Assembly: GCF_038502225.1 (NCBI RefSeq)
Contig: NC_091303.1
Coordinates: forward strand, 24,578,682 to 24,642,681
Source: Cherax quadricarinatus
Lineage: Eukaryota; Arthropoda; Malacostraca; Decapoda; Parastacidae
DNA length: 64,000 bases
Direction of reading: 5' to 3'
The notes beneath the pieces are model-generated. The model made no database searches and was not told the origin of the DNA. It worked only from the letters and a program-made list of their open reading frames with translations. Of the stretch, positions 32,721-42,829 are shown in pieces (positions within the stretch are counted from its first letter, which is position 1; the number at the start of each line of letters is the position of its first letter). A program made the translations under genes and the position numbers.

Positions 32721-33735
32721 CCCTCTGAATGTTTCGATCGTACATATATACGTTTTACGAGCCACTGTGTTTGACGTATAGTGGCTTCAAATCAAGCAGG
32801 AGAAAGCTGGTAGGCCTACATGTGAGAGAATGAGTCTGTGTGGTCAGTGTGCACCATATAAAAAAATCCTGCAGTGCATAATGAGAAAAAAAAAAGACCG
32901 TTTTTTTTTTAATTAAAATGCCGACTTTGTGGTCTATTTTCGTATAGTATTTATGGTTGTATTCACGTTTTCTTGGTCTCATTTGATAGAATGGAAAACA
33001 TATTATAGAAATAGAGGTGATTTTGATTGGTTTTACTGTAAAAAGAACCTGGAAATGGAGCTCAAAGAAGGGGAAATGTTGGATTTTTGCCGATGTTCAA
33101 AAGTAAACAAATGATGTCATTGTCCAATAAATGTCCAACTAGCCATTCTAATATGCAGTCATGAATGGGTTGACATTATTTATACAATTATTACAATATT
33201 GCAGTAGTCTGCATAATAGTAAATCTTTTATTTTTTGTTTGAATAAAATTCAAAATAGAAAGCAAGAGTAATATCAGAGGGGCCTGGAGATGTGACTGAT
33301 GAACAAAGAAAATATTATTTTAGAGCCAGGAATGTCTGCATTGTTCATTCTGGACCCTATTTTGAAATTGTCATATTTTTTAATTTGTGAAATTGGCCAA
33401 ATTGCAAATTTCTGATCATATTATTGGGTAGTTGAAATCAGTAAATGGGCAGTTTCTTGTACTCAATCGATAGAAAAATGGAGTTTGGTCGACTGGAACA
33501 AAAAAATTAGCCAAAAATAGGGCTCAAAGTGGGCGAACTCGCTGATTCGTAAATATCGCTGAGGTCGCTAACTTCGCGAGAGAGTAATTCCATCAGTTTT
33601 CCATCAAATTTTGTTCTTTTGGTGTCATTACCTTTGGGAAAAGATTGTCATTTCATAAAAAAAAAAAAAAAAAAAAATTAAATTTTTGTGACACCAGGAG
33701 ACACCTCAGAATTTGGGATAGCAACAGTCAAGGGG
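32721..33735 (+). mobile_element. TTAA-flanked non-autonomous element abutting the previous one
   Basis: Begins at the same TTAA (32717-32720) that ends the 25067-32716 element, with CCCTCTGAATGTTTCGATCG. It ends CAACAGTCAAGGGG before TTAA (33736-33739). Internal order matches 8151-9137. Two family members share one target site in head-to-head contact. Confidence 0.8.
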
Positions 33736-33999
33736 TTAAAATAATCAAAACTAAGCACTAAACCACCAGGGTCATACAGTGCTGCTTCAAATCAAGAGCT
33801 CTTCATCAAGGATGCTATTTGTAATTAATATGTGCTGAGCAGGATATGACTTTTACTGTGTCACTACCATTGCTGTTTTGGATAGAGAATAACTATACCC
33901 ATATATGGGCACAATGCTGTATAGCCCTTGTGGCTTAGCACTTCTTTTTTATTATAATAATGATAATATGGGCACAATGCTGAAATTTGTATTTAAACT

Positions 34000-34010
34000 T
34001 TTATTTTATT
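34000..34010 (-). terminator. Candidate poly(A) signals of the LRP2-like gene
   Basis: Two overlapping AATAAA hexamers on the minus strand (AATAAAATAAA). They are the strongest tandem signal between the stop codon and the repeat elements beyond. Other single hexamers in this AT-rich stretch cannot be excluded. Confidence 0.4.
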
Positions 34011-34383
34011 TGATATACAGTACAATTTTTTGTTGATTACATATCAAATTTCTAGCCCTCCCACCCCCTAGTAAGGAAAATAACAAATTTTATGTTAACA
34101 TTAACATTATTAATTATTGCACTGCCTATAACAATGGAAACAAATCAACATAATACAACCTCATCAGAAATGTAGTTAGGATAGGACTCCTTATGATGGG
34201 TCAAGTAATACACATTTGTGACATTTCAATAACGTCAAATGTGATTGAGTAAATGATCTACAATAGACTCTCCACTCACAGCAAAATGGAATAAATCAAA
34301 TAAGTCTTCAGTATTTACACACCATTATTTACAATAAAATGTCCATAGGAAGAATTCCATTGGTAAAAGCAGTGGTGCCTCTG

Positions 34384-34391
34384 CAATATAT

Positions 34392-34432
<41 letters not shown>
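34384..34432. repeat. Interrupted (TA)n microsatellite
   Basis: TA units with TGTA interruptions inside the presumed LRP2 3' UTR. Confidence 0.9.
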
Positions 34433-35339
34433 AAGCCCTCAAGTTATCTCAAGGACAATAGGTGGGTACCTAAAATTTTAAAATATATTTATTTCTTCAT
34501 TTTAAAATTCTTCGAGAATCAACCAAACACAGTCATCTACAAGGCTCTTACCAGTGGTCAGCTCATTTGGTAGGATTCACTAACCCATACTTAACAAAAT
34601 ATTTATTGTACATAGTCACTTCAAATAAGTACATCATTGATACTCTACCACATGGAATGTGTCATAATATTTAATGTGGACGGCTTGGCTTCAATATAAA
34701 AGACATATGTCACTTCATATATGAAATCTAAATTCATTCAATGCCTCTAAAACAAGGAAGTGTTAGCAATGAGATAAATAGGAGGAAAATGTATAACTAT
34801 GGTAAAATCAGGACCATTTGTAAGTTTAAGACCCTTGGCCCTAAATTAACTAAAATAAAAATCTTGGTTCTACAAAGATGAAAATATACAAACAGTCTAT
34901 ATGCTTGTGTAAAAATAGAGCAATTTACATCTTACTATGTATATCCAACCAATGCATTTACTACATTGTATATTTAAAAAATTATTTCACGAGTTCTAAA
35001 GAACTCGTATCTAATATAAACATCATATCTTCACATGATGAAATTACTTCCACTCTTAAGTCATTTCATACACTAAGCACCAAAAACATTTTAGTTACAG
35101 TAACAAATTTAACCTTGCTTAAAAATTGTACATTACAAAATTTCACAAATGTATCAATACACTGAATAATCTCAAACTTACACATCAGTACGCAACAGCC
35201 TTATATCATTATCTGACTTTCGATTAAAATAAAATTATCATGATCTGGTTTGCATTTGGGACGGCATCCCTTAGCACAGGTAGTGGCAGCGCTGAATCAG
35301 TTAATAGTTTCTGCGTATAACGCAAATTTCAATATAGTC

Positions 35340-35699
35340 TTAACATTCAGAGTTATCATCCTCCACCACCAGCTTTTGAGTGTCCTTGCCAGTGTCATTA
35401 CTAGAAGGACTTAGCTCTTTTTTACGAATTTGTATATTAGGTGAAGTTTTTTGCATCATGGCTGATGGAGAGAGAACAGCTAGGGGTGGAGGTTGTGTTG
35501 ACCCATTACTGGTCTCCTGTGCCTCCATGCTGTAACCCTTAGTCTTACTGGTATCTAAGGGCACTTCATAAAGACCTTTTGTATTTGTCTGTTCTGTTGC
35601 AGCTCCCTCCATGGATCCCATGGCATCATACATAGGATTGCTGAAGTTATGATTCTTTGCAGCAATTTCACCAAGATTAACATCTCCCTCTATAGGCAC
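35340..35699 (-). CDS. LRP2: LRP2/megalin-like receptor, terminal exon (cytoplasmic tail)
   Basis: After a good acceptor (CTGTATACAG|GTG) the exon codes 119 residues and a TAA stop. It starts VPIEGDVNLGEIAAKN and contains HNFSNPMYDAMGS, an NPxY endocytosis signal closely placed as in megalin (NFENPIY-type), which recruits PTB adaptors such as Dab2 and ARH. A proline-rich PPPLAVLSPS stretch follows, and the end KDTQKLVVEDDNSEC parallels the acidic C-terminus of vertebrate LRP2. Megalin is a giant LDL-receptor family protein of absorptive epithelia that takes up lipoproteins, vitamin carriers and yolk-like ligands. Phase 0 at the acceptor matches the preceding 36-base exon. Assignment to LRP2 rather than LRP1 rests on the tail. 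Confidence 0.8.
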   Translation of the reverse strand: MPIEGDVNLGEIAAKNHNFSNPMYDAMGSMEGAATEQTNTKGLYEVPLDTSKTKGYSMEAQETSNGSTQPPPLAVLSPSAMMQKTSPNIQIRKKELSPSSNDTGKDTQKLVVEDDNSEC

Positions 35700-35832
35700 C
35701 TGTATACAGAAAAATGTGTGTATTAACAATAAAAATAAAAATTATTACACATCTTGCTTCTTTCATTTAAAGTGTGCAGATATCACACTTCAAAGGCCCT
35801 CTAGAGTGCAACATCCCTATCTCTCCTTAAGA

Positions 35833-35991
35833 CCCCTCAAGGGAGGTTCCTTAATGCTGGTGAGGGGTCTTGATCTAGCGAACTGGATCTGTGCTACAGT
35901 TCCCTGAATTGAATCTGAATACCTTCCATCCCCCCCCCCACATGTGCTGTATAATCCTACGGGTTTAGCGCTCCCCCATGATTATAATAAT
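35833..35991 (+). repeat. Short element built from both ends of the I/Nimb-like LINE
   Basis: The head (CCCCTCAAGGGAGGTTCCTT...GGTGAGGGGTCTTGAT) parallels the first bases of the LINE at 25722, and the tail (GGGTTTAGCGCTCCCCCATG, then ATTATAATAAT) parallels its last bases, with about 6.4 kb missing between. It behaves like a SINE parasitising that LINE. A head-only copy is at about 45615-45690, and tail-only copies at 815-885 and 33922-33970. Confidence 0.65.
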
Positions 35992-36225
35992 CTCCTTCAG
36001 AGTACGGACACTGTATTTCCCATCTTCAGGTATTTCTGAATCCCTTCATAAATATTACCTTGCTTACACTCCAACGTGTCAAGCCATAAAACCCACTCCT
36101 TTTCACCCCAATCTAACATGCCTGCTGGATGCTCAAGCCCCTAGCACTCAAAACCCCTTTTATGCCCTCCTTCCAAACTTTCCTAGGATGACCCCTACCC
36201 CTCTTCTTTCCATTAACTACTAAAA
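35992..36225 (-). repeat. 3' fragment of the RTE-like LINE
   Basis: Matches the 3' coding end and UTR of the family in minus orientation (CATGCCTGCTGGATGCTCAAG and TCCTAGGATGACCCCTACCC as seen on the plus strand). Decayed. Confidence 0.75.
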
Positions 36226-36497
36226 TATTTTAATCAGAATTTTTCTTTGGAGTGACTAAGCACCATCAGAGAAAGTAAATAAAGGACAAAAAAATTCATT
36301 TTCAACATCTATGTTCTTCAAAATGAAAATAAGAGAATATTTGGGTTTTAAACCAGGAAGCAATTGTCATAAAAATGCATATAAAGCACCTTCATACTTT
36401 CTATTCATTCATTATGCACACTTCCTTGTAATTATTTAGGTTATCATACTCATTACAAGTCTCACTCATCCCTATAATTAAAATATTAAATTCTTAC

Positions 36498-36533
36498 AGT
36501 GTAGGCAGCAGGTAACTGCTTCCATTGTGCTAG
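36498..36533 (-). CDS. LRP2: LRP2/megalin-like receptor, 36-base penultimate exon
   Basis: A 12-codon phase 0-0 micro-exon (LAQWKQLPAAYT) bounded by TTTATAG acceptor and GTAAGAA donor on the minus strand. It joins in frame to VPIEGDV of the terminal exon. Human megalin has a comparable KW-containing stretch just before its NFENPIY motif, which supports the placement. Its small size and phase make it a candidate for alternative splicing of the tail. Confidence 0.68.
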
Positions 36534-36861
36534 CTATAAAAACAAAATTGATAAAAGTTACTGATATATAAATGCATATTTGGGTGAGAACATACATATA
36601 TTATCAATCATATAAACAAACTATGCCTTTTCCTTAAATACAGGGAATGTGAAGGACTGGCTGGTGTATTAGGTTTAAGGACTATCAGTTACACAGGAGT
36701 TATTAAGGCTGCAAATCACCTCTACACCACCAGTCAAGAATAATTCCCAGTATATAGATTAAAGTAAACTAAGTGTATCTACTAAGATAAATCTCTTTCT
36801 GCAAGGCCTGGTCATATACTGGGCCATGGGGGCACTGACCTTGCACTGCTGCTCACAGTGT

Positions 36862-37372
36862 AGCATACCTTACTAATATGGTAGATTAGGTTCCAGACCA
36901 CTGCCATGAAGCAAATTAGCCTCTTTTTTTTTTTCACTTGCCATCGCACATAAAAGCCTAAAACATGTTTACACTATCTTATCATTTTCATGTTCACTGG
37001 AGTAGCACTTTTAATTTCTTTCAAGAACTATTTGAGTTCATTACTGTACTAACTGTTTGGAACACCAAACCTAGCTTAAAGCCTGTTTTGGCATTCGACA
37101 TGTCTTTCTCACTAAGCCTAATCATTTCTAGCTTTTGATTTAAAGAGGCTTGTGACTCTTCACTAAAATTAAACTTAGGGGCCATTGTACTGTAATTAAT
37201 ACTTAAAATAATAACAATAACACAAGTAAGAAGTTTGAAAATTGCCAGAATATGACACTGACACAGTGCACAATTGCTGTAAACAGGTTGATGTGCACAT
37301 CACTGCCAAAAATAATAACCATGAATATAAATGAAAAGTACCATATTAGCAAGGTATGCCTGTATAAAAGGA
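36862..37372 (-). mobile_element. Tigger-like MITE with GCATACCTT ends and transposase-start remnant
   Basis: The ends GCATACCTTACTAATATGG and CCATATTAGCAAGGTATGCCTG are inverted repeats. TA follows the right end, while the left end has lost its CAG. On the minus strand a remnant reads MAPKFNFSEES and then KLEMIRLSEKDMSNAKTGFK, the helix-turn-helix start of a pogo/Tigger transposase (about 37020-37190). No catalytic domain. Confidence 0.75.
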
Positions 37373-37499
37373 CATACAGTCCTTGAAGAAAAAAAGGTAA
37401 GTGTCATGTACGGTTTTCAAGCCAAATCAAATGCCTTTAAAGTGTTTATGACAAAGAAACAGTCACAATTCCAAGTATTGGTTTGACTGTCATGAGGTA

Positions 37500-38240
37500 C
37501 AGGTCCGCCATCACAAATCCGGCAATCAGTTATTTGGTTCCTTCAGTTATTTGGCACTAATTTCGGCTAGCATAATTTTAAATTTCCAGGGTCGCCACAC
37601 CAACCTACTGTTACTGCTTGGTGGTGCTACTTCCTGCATAAATCATTCCAATTTCTTTTTCTCCATTTATTGTTATAACCTGCTTACTTTTAGCCCTAGC
37701 CATGGTTCCAATGAATAAAAGAAATGCTTCTCGTTATGTAAAGCACATATACAGTACATTGTCCATTAAAGATAAGGTGGGTTTGAAGCCACTGTCAGTT
37801 GCCATGAGCTCAGTCTCGTGATGCAGGGGAATATACATTATTATTACGCTACTATCAACACTACAGCTTATTTGCCTATCACAACTGATCTAATATGACA
37901 TAAACAATATAAAACATATTAAATACTCCAGAATGAATAATATTTGGCATAATACCGAGCAGTTCGACAGAGGTATGAAGAGGACGCAGGATACAAGTAC
38001 CATTCTCCTATCCCTGTTTTGAGGGCTTATATTAGAGAAAATGGAGTATAGCACACGGCTATGATATATACTTGTACTGCACCATAAAACTGAAACATAA
38101 AAGCTATTTTCTCTACACAGATTATCACACATAGCAGCCTATGTGTAGAGAACCTATGATAACCCAAAAAAGTCAGACAAAGTGTCTTATTTCTAGTACA
38201 TAGCTTGGGCTAGCCATATATGGTTTTTGGTAAATACATG
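37500..38240. repeat. Fragment of a CAGGTCC-ended MITE family
   Basis: Starts TA CAGGTCCGCCATCACAAATC. The reverse complement of such an end (TTTGTGATGGAGGACCTG) closes another fragment at 47512. The right end of this copy is not visible. A minus-strand MARAKSKQ start near 37710 suggests a lost transposase. A SINE 3' fragment (TATGTGTAGAGAACC...GATAACCC) follows at about 38110-38200. Confidence 0.45.
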
Positions 38241-38242
38241 TA

Positions 38243-39512
38243 CAGTGGGCCCTCAACCAGCGATGGCATTGATTAATGATAAATCTGACTAGTGATACAT
38301 TTAAACGCAAAAATTTTGCCTTGACTAGCGCTTAAAAACCCGACCAGCGCTATTCGTTCCGTACAAGACGCGTCCACTTTGGCTGGCCTGAGGCGCCTCA
38401 CTTGTCCCATGGGTGCCAGTGTTTACAAGCCCGCCAGCCACTGCGGTTGCTTCCAAACATACAACTGGAACATTTCATATTATCACAGCCTTTGTAGTGA
38501 TTGCACCTGCAAAATAAGTCACCATGGGCCCCAAGAAAGCTTCTAGTGCCAACCCTACAGCAAAAAGGGTGAGAATTACTATGGAGATGAAGAAAGAGAT
38601 CATTGATAAGTATGAAAGTGGAGTGTGTATCTCTGAGCTGGTCAGGTTGTATAATAAACCCCAATCAACCATCGCTACTATTGTGGGCAAGAAAACGGCA
38701 ATCAAGGAAGCTGTTCTTGCCAAAGGTGCACCTATGTTTTCGAAACTGAGATCGCAAGCGGTAGAAGATGTTGAGAGACTCTTATTGGTGTGGATAAACG
38801 AGAAACAGAGAGCAGGAGATAGCTTCTCTCAAGCGATCATATGTGAAAAGGCTAGGAAGTTGCATGACGATTTAATTAAAAAAATGCCAGCAACTAGTGA
38901 TGTGAGTGAATTTAAGGCCAGCAAAGGTTGGTTTGAGAGATTTAAGAGGCGTAGTGGCATACATAGTGTGATAAGGCATGGTGAGGCTGCCAGTTCGGAC
39001 CACAAAGCAGCTGAAAAATATGTGCAGGAATTCAAGGAGTACATAGACAGTGAAGGACTGAAACCTGAACAAGTGTTTAATTGTGACGAAACAGGCCTGT
39101 TTTGGAAGAAAATGCCAAGCAGGACCTACATTACTCAGGAGGTCCTAGTGGCATTAAAAGAACAAGGGAAGTAACCCCAGAAAAAGACTTGCTACCTCAA
39201 GTGCTAATGGAAGGGGATTCCCCTTCTAAACACTAAGAAGATCAACGGTCTCCCCTCCTCCCATCCCATCAATCATCACCAGATCTTCAATAAAGGTAAG
39301 TGTCATGTAACTGTGCATGTCTTCTTCAGTTTGTGTGTATTAAAATTAATATTTCATGCGGTAAATTTTTTTTTTCAATACTTTGGGGTGTCTTGCACGG
39401 ATTAATTTGGTTTCCATTGTTTCTTATGGGGAAAATTAACTTGACTAACTATTATTTCGATTAACGATGAGCTCTCAGGAACGGATTAATATCGCTGGTT
39501 GAGGGTCCACTG
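38243..39512 (+). mobile_element. Internally deleted Tigger (MGPKK family), copy F
   Basis: TA flanks, ends CAGTGGGCCCTCAACCAGCG and CGCTGGTTGAGGGTCCACTG. It shares its large internal deletion with copy G at 60278-61508. The poly(A)/donor motif is at 39289. Confidence 0.9.
38524..39174 (+). pseudogene. Tigger transposase truncated after the first catalytic Asp
   Basis: 216 residues: MGPKKASSANP, both CENP-B-type DNA-binding regions, and the start of the DDE core with its first Asp (FNCDETGLFWKKMPSRTYIT). After TQE the frame crosses an internal deletion and reads VLVALKEQGK to a stop; this is the old C-terminal coding region (GPSGIKR...) in the wrong frame. It could still bind transposon ends, making a competitor protein possible but unproven. 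Confidence 0.85.
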
Positions 39513-39514
39513 TA

Positions 39515-39755
39515 TTCGATTCCCAGCCAGGGTAGAAACATTGGGCGTGTTTCTTTACACCTGTTGTCCATGTTCACCCATCAGTAAATGGGTACCCGGG
39601 TGTTAGTGGACTGGTGTGGGTGTTAGCCTGGGACGCTGACCTAATTTGCCTGAAATGCTTAGCATAACAAGGGGCTTTCTATATGGTAGTATGTCACTGA
39701 TGTCAGCTAGGCCTGTATACCACGTACATGTACGTGTAGTAAATAAAGATATTAT
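39515..39755 (+). repeat. tRNA-derived SINE, copy of the 1066-1380 family
   Basis: Begins inside the B-box (TTCGATTCCC) and ends GTAAATAAAGATATTATTA. The 5' end was lost where Tigger F adjoins it. Tigger I follows directly at 39758. Confidence 0.75.
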
Positions 39756-39859
39756 TACAGTGGACCCTTGCCTAACGATATTAATGCGTTCCTGAGAGCT
39801 CAACGTTAGGCGAAATTATCGTTAGCCGAATTAATTTTCCCCATAGGAAATAATCGAAG

Positions 39860-41717
39860 ACTAACCCAAAAGGATTCTTTCAGGTATACAGAAGTAAGAT
39901 CAGGGACAAGATAGGCCCACTCAAAAGTTCCTCGGGTCAGCTCACTGACAGTGATAAGGAAATGTGTAGAATTTTTAACACATACTTCCTCTCAGTTTTT
40001 ACAAAGGAGGATACCAGCGATATTCCAGTAATGATAAATTATGTAGAACAGGACGATAATAAACTGTGCACTATTAGGGTCACAAGTGACATGGTCCTTA
40101 GGCAAATAGATAAATTAAAACCTAACAAATCCCCAGGCCCTGATGAACTGTATGCAAGGGTTCTAAAGGAATGTAAAGAGGAGCTTAGCACACCTTTGGC
40201 TAATCTTTTCAACATATCACTACAAACTGGCATAGTGCCAGATAAGTGGAAAATGGCAAATGTGATACCTATTTTCAAAACAGGTGACAGGTCCTTAGCT
40301 TTGAACTATAGACCAATAAGCCTAACCTCCATAGTGGGAAAATTTATGGAATCAATAATTGCCGAGGCAGTTCGCAGCCACCTTGAAAAGCATAAATTAA
40401 TCAACGAATCTCAGCATGGTTTTACAAAGGGGCGTTCCTGCCTTACGAATTGATTAACTTTTTTCACTAAGGTATTTGAGGAGGTAGATCATGGTAATGA
40501 TGTTGACAGGGTCCCACATCAGAGACTATTGAGGAAAATTAAAGCATATGGAATAGGAGGAGAAATTTTTTCCTGGATAGAGGCATGGTTGACAAATAGG
40601 CAGCAGAGAGTTTGCATAAATGGGGAGAAATCAGAGTGGGGAAGCGTCACGAGCGGTGTTCCACAGGGGTCAGTGTTGGGCCCCCTGCTGTTCACAATCT
40701 ACATAAACGACATAGATGAGGGCATAAAGAGCGAGATCGGCAAGTTTGCCAATGACACCAAAATAGGCCGTCGAATTCATTCTGACGAGGACATTCGAGC
40801 ACTCCAGGAAGATTTGAATAGACTGATGCAATGGTCGGAGAAGTGGCAGATGCAGTTTAATATAGACAAATGCAAAGTTCTAAATGTTGGACAGGACAAT
40901 AACCATGCCACATATAAACTAAATAATGTAGATCTTAATATTACGGATTGCGAAAAAGATTTAGGAGTTCTGGTTAGCAGTAATCTGAAACCAAGACAAC
41001 AGTGCATAAGTGTTCGCAATAAAGCTAATAGAATCCTTGGCTTCATATCAAGAAGCATAAATAATAGGAGTCCTCAGGTTGTTCTTCAACTCTATACATC
41101 CTTGGTTAGGCCTCATTTAGATTATGCTGCACAGTTTTGGTCACCGTATTACAGAATGGATATAAATTCTCTGGAAAATGTACAAAGGAGGATGACAAAG
41201 TTGATCCCATGTATCAGAAACCTTCCCTATGAGGATAGACTAAGGGCCCTGAATCTGCACTCTCTGGAAAGACGTAGAATTAGGGGGGATATGATTGAGG
41301 TGTATAAATGGAAGACAGGAATAAATAAAGGGGATGTAAATAGTGTGCTGAAAATATCTAGCCTAGACAGGACTCGCAGCAATGGTTTTAAGTTGGAAAA
41401 ATTCAGATTCAGGAAGGATATAGGAAAGTACTGGTTTGGTAATAGAGTTGTGGATGAGTGGAACAAACTCCCGAGTACAGTTATAGAGGCCAGAACGTTG
41501 TGTAGCTTTAAAAATAGGTTGGATAAATACATGAGTGGATGTGGGTGGGTGTGAGTTGGACCTGATAGCTTGTGCTACCAGGTCGGTTGCCGTGTTCCTC
41601 CCTTAAGTCAATGTGACCTGACCTGACTAGGTTGGGTGCATTGGCTTAAGCCGGTAGGAGACTTGGACCTGCCTCGCATGGGCCAGTAGGCCTTCTGCAA
41701 TGTTCCTTCGTTCTTAT
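39860..41717 (+). mobile_element. CR1-like LINE inserted in a Tigger
   Basis: 5'-truncated just before the RT domain. The 3' end carries the family tail (GACCTGACCTGACTAGGTTG) and stops at TTCGTTCTTAT. A near-identical shorter copy is at 21761-22690. Confidence 0.88.
39861..41554 (+). pseudogene. CR1-like reverse transcriptase, motif A deleted
   Basis: The frame runs from about 39861 (TNPKGFFQ) with typical RT blocks (KPNKSPGPDEL, LNYRPISLTS, HGFTKGRSCLT), meets a TGA at 40451, then continues in the same frame. Between GNDVD and VPHQRL about a dozen residues expected to hold motif A (YLDFxKAFD) are missing, with its catalytic Asp. Motif C reads FANDTK instead of FADDTK. The rest, through a C-terminal domain ending MSGCGWV, is open. 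It is doubly catalytically dead despite looking young. Confidence 0.85.
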
Positions 41718-41888
41718 ATTAATCCGTTTCTGATGCCCCAACGTATGAAAAAAAAAAATTTTACCACATGGAAAATTAATTTTAATACACACAAACTGAA
41801 GAAGACATGTACAATTACATGACACTTACCTTTATTGAAGATCTGGTGATGATTAATGGGATGGGAAGAAGGGAGAGTGTGGATGGTG

Positions 41889-42325
41889 TTAATGTTTAGA
41901 AGGGGAATCCCCTTCCATTAGGACTTGAGGTGTCAAATCCTCCGGGGTTACTTCCCTTCTTCTTTTAATGCCACTAGGACCAGCTTGAGAGTCACTGGAC
42001 CTCTGTCGCACAACATATCTGTCCATAGAGCTCTGTACTTCCCGTTCCTTTAAGATTTGTCTAAAATGGGCCATAACATTGTCATTGTAATAGTCACCAG
42101 CAGGCTTGCAATAGCTGTGTTAGGGTGATTTTCACCCATAAAGATTTGCAGTTCAACCCACTTTGCACATATTTCCTTAATCTTTGAAGTAGGCACAATG
42201 GATTCCACAACTGGCATAGGCGTCTCAGGGTTAGCCCCAAACCCTTCAAAATCTTTTTTAATTTCCATACTAATTCTCACCCTTTTTATCACAGGGTTGG
42301 CACTAGAAGCTTTCTTGGGGCCCAT
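41889..42325 (-). pseudogene. Deleted Tigger transposase remnant
   Basis: Starts MGPKKASSANPVIKRVRISM and jumps after EIKK to the C-terminal region (DFEGFGANPETPMPV), omitting both the second DNA-binding region and the DDE core. A frameshift near 42090 separates the last 60 residues (ending MEGDSPSKH). Its deletion joins different points from those in copies F, G and H. Confidence 0.8.
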
Positions 42326-42829
42326 GTTGACTTATTTTTCAGGTGCAATCACTAAAAACGCTGTGATAATATGAAATGTTCCGATTGCATACTTGGATGC
42401 GACCGCGGTGGCTGGCTTGTAAACACTGGCACCCACAGAACAAGTGAGGCGGGCTCAGGCCGCACGTGGACGTGTCTCAAACGAATCGCATTGAGCGAGT
42501 TTTTTAGTTCTAGCCGAGGCAAAATTTTTGCGTTAAAATGTATCGCTAGGTGGATTTAACATTATGCGATGCGTTCATTAGGCGAGGATCCGCTGTATTA
42601 TTATTATCGTTTTTTTTCTCTCGGCTGTTTGTTGGGCTATCTTATTGAAACTTGGGCAATGTATGATGGAAAGATGCTTCTTAACGTACACCAAAAATGA
42701 AAATCAGACCATAAATAACGGAGTTCACCTCTCAGCCATTAGCCTCCCCTTAGCGGTATATTTTCATATGGTTTTTATGGCTGTATTCTCGCTTTTTTTT
42801 TGGTCTCATTTGATAGAATAGAAGATATA

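Larger units (their letters stand above)
33985..35339 (-). other. LRP2: Putative 3' UTR of the LRP2-like gene
   Basis: AT-rich, free of recognisable transposons apart from a short (TA)n at 34384-34432, and continuous with the terminal coding exon. Minus-strand AATAAA hexamers at 34000-34010 give a plausible end about 1.35 kb after the stop codon. The extent is inferred. Confidence 0.5.
35700..36497 (-). other. Last intron of the LRP2-like gene
   Basis: 798-base intron, GTAAGAA donor and TACAG acceptor on the minus strand. It holds a short LINE-derived element (35833-35991) and a LINE 3' fragment (35992-36225). Confidence 0.75.
39758..42595 (-). mobile_element. Deleted Tigger interrupted by a CR1-like LINE
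   Basis: The left end CAGTGGACCCTTGCCTAACG and right end GGCGAGGATCCGCTG (one mutation from CCACTG) have TA flanks. The LINE 39860-41717 separates the left 100 bases from the rest. Transposase remnants and the poly(A)/donor motif (about 41825) are on the minus strand. Confidence 0.82.

Noticed and set aside
360..33900. FMR1 exon 2 (second part of the Tudor domain)
   Set aside because: I looked for acceptor-bounded segments coding a VKDV-like and PPP-ending stretch in the non-repeat intervals and saw none, so it is not claimed. Absence by eye is weak evidence.
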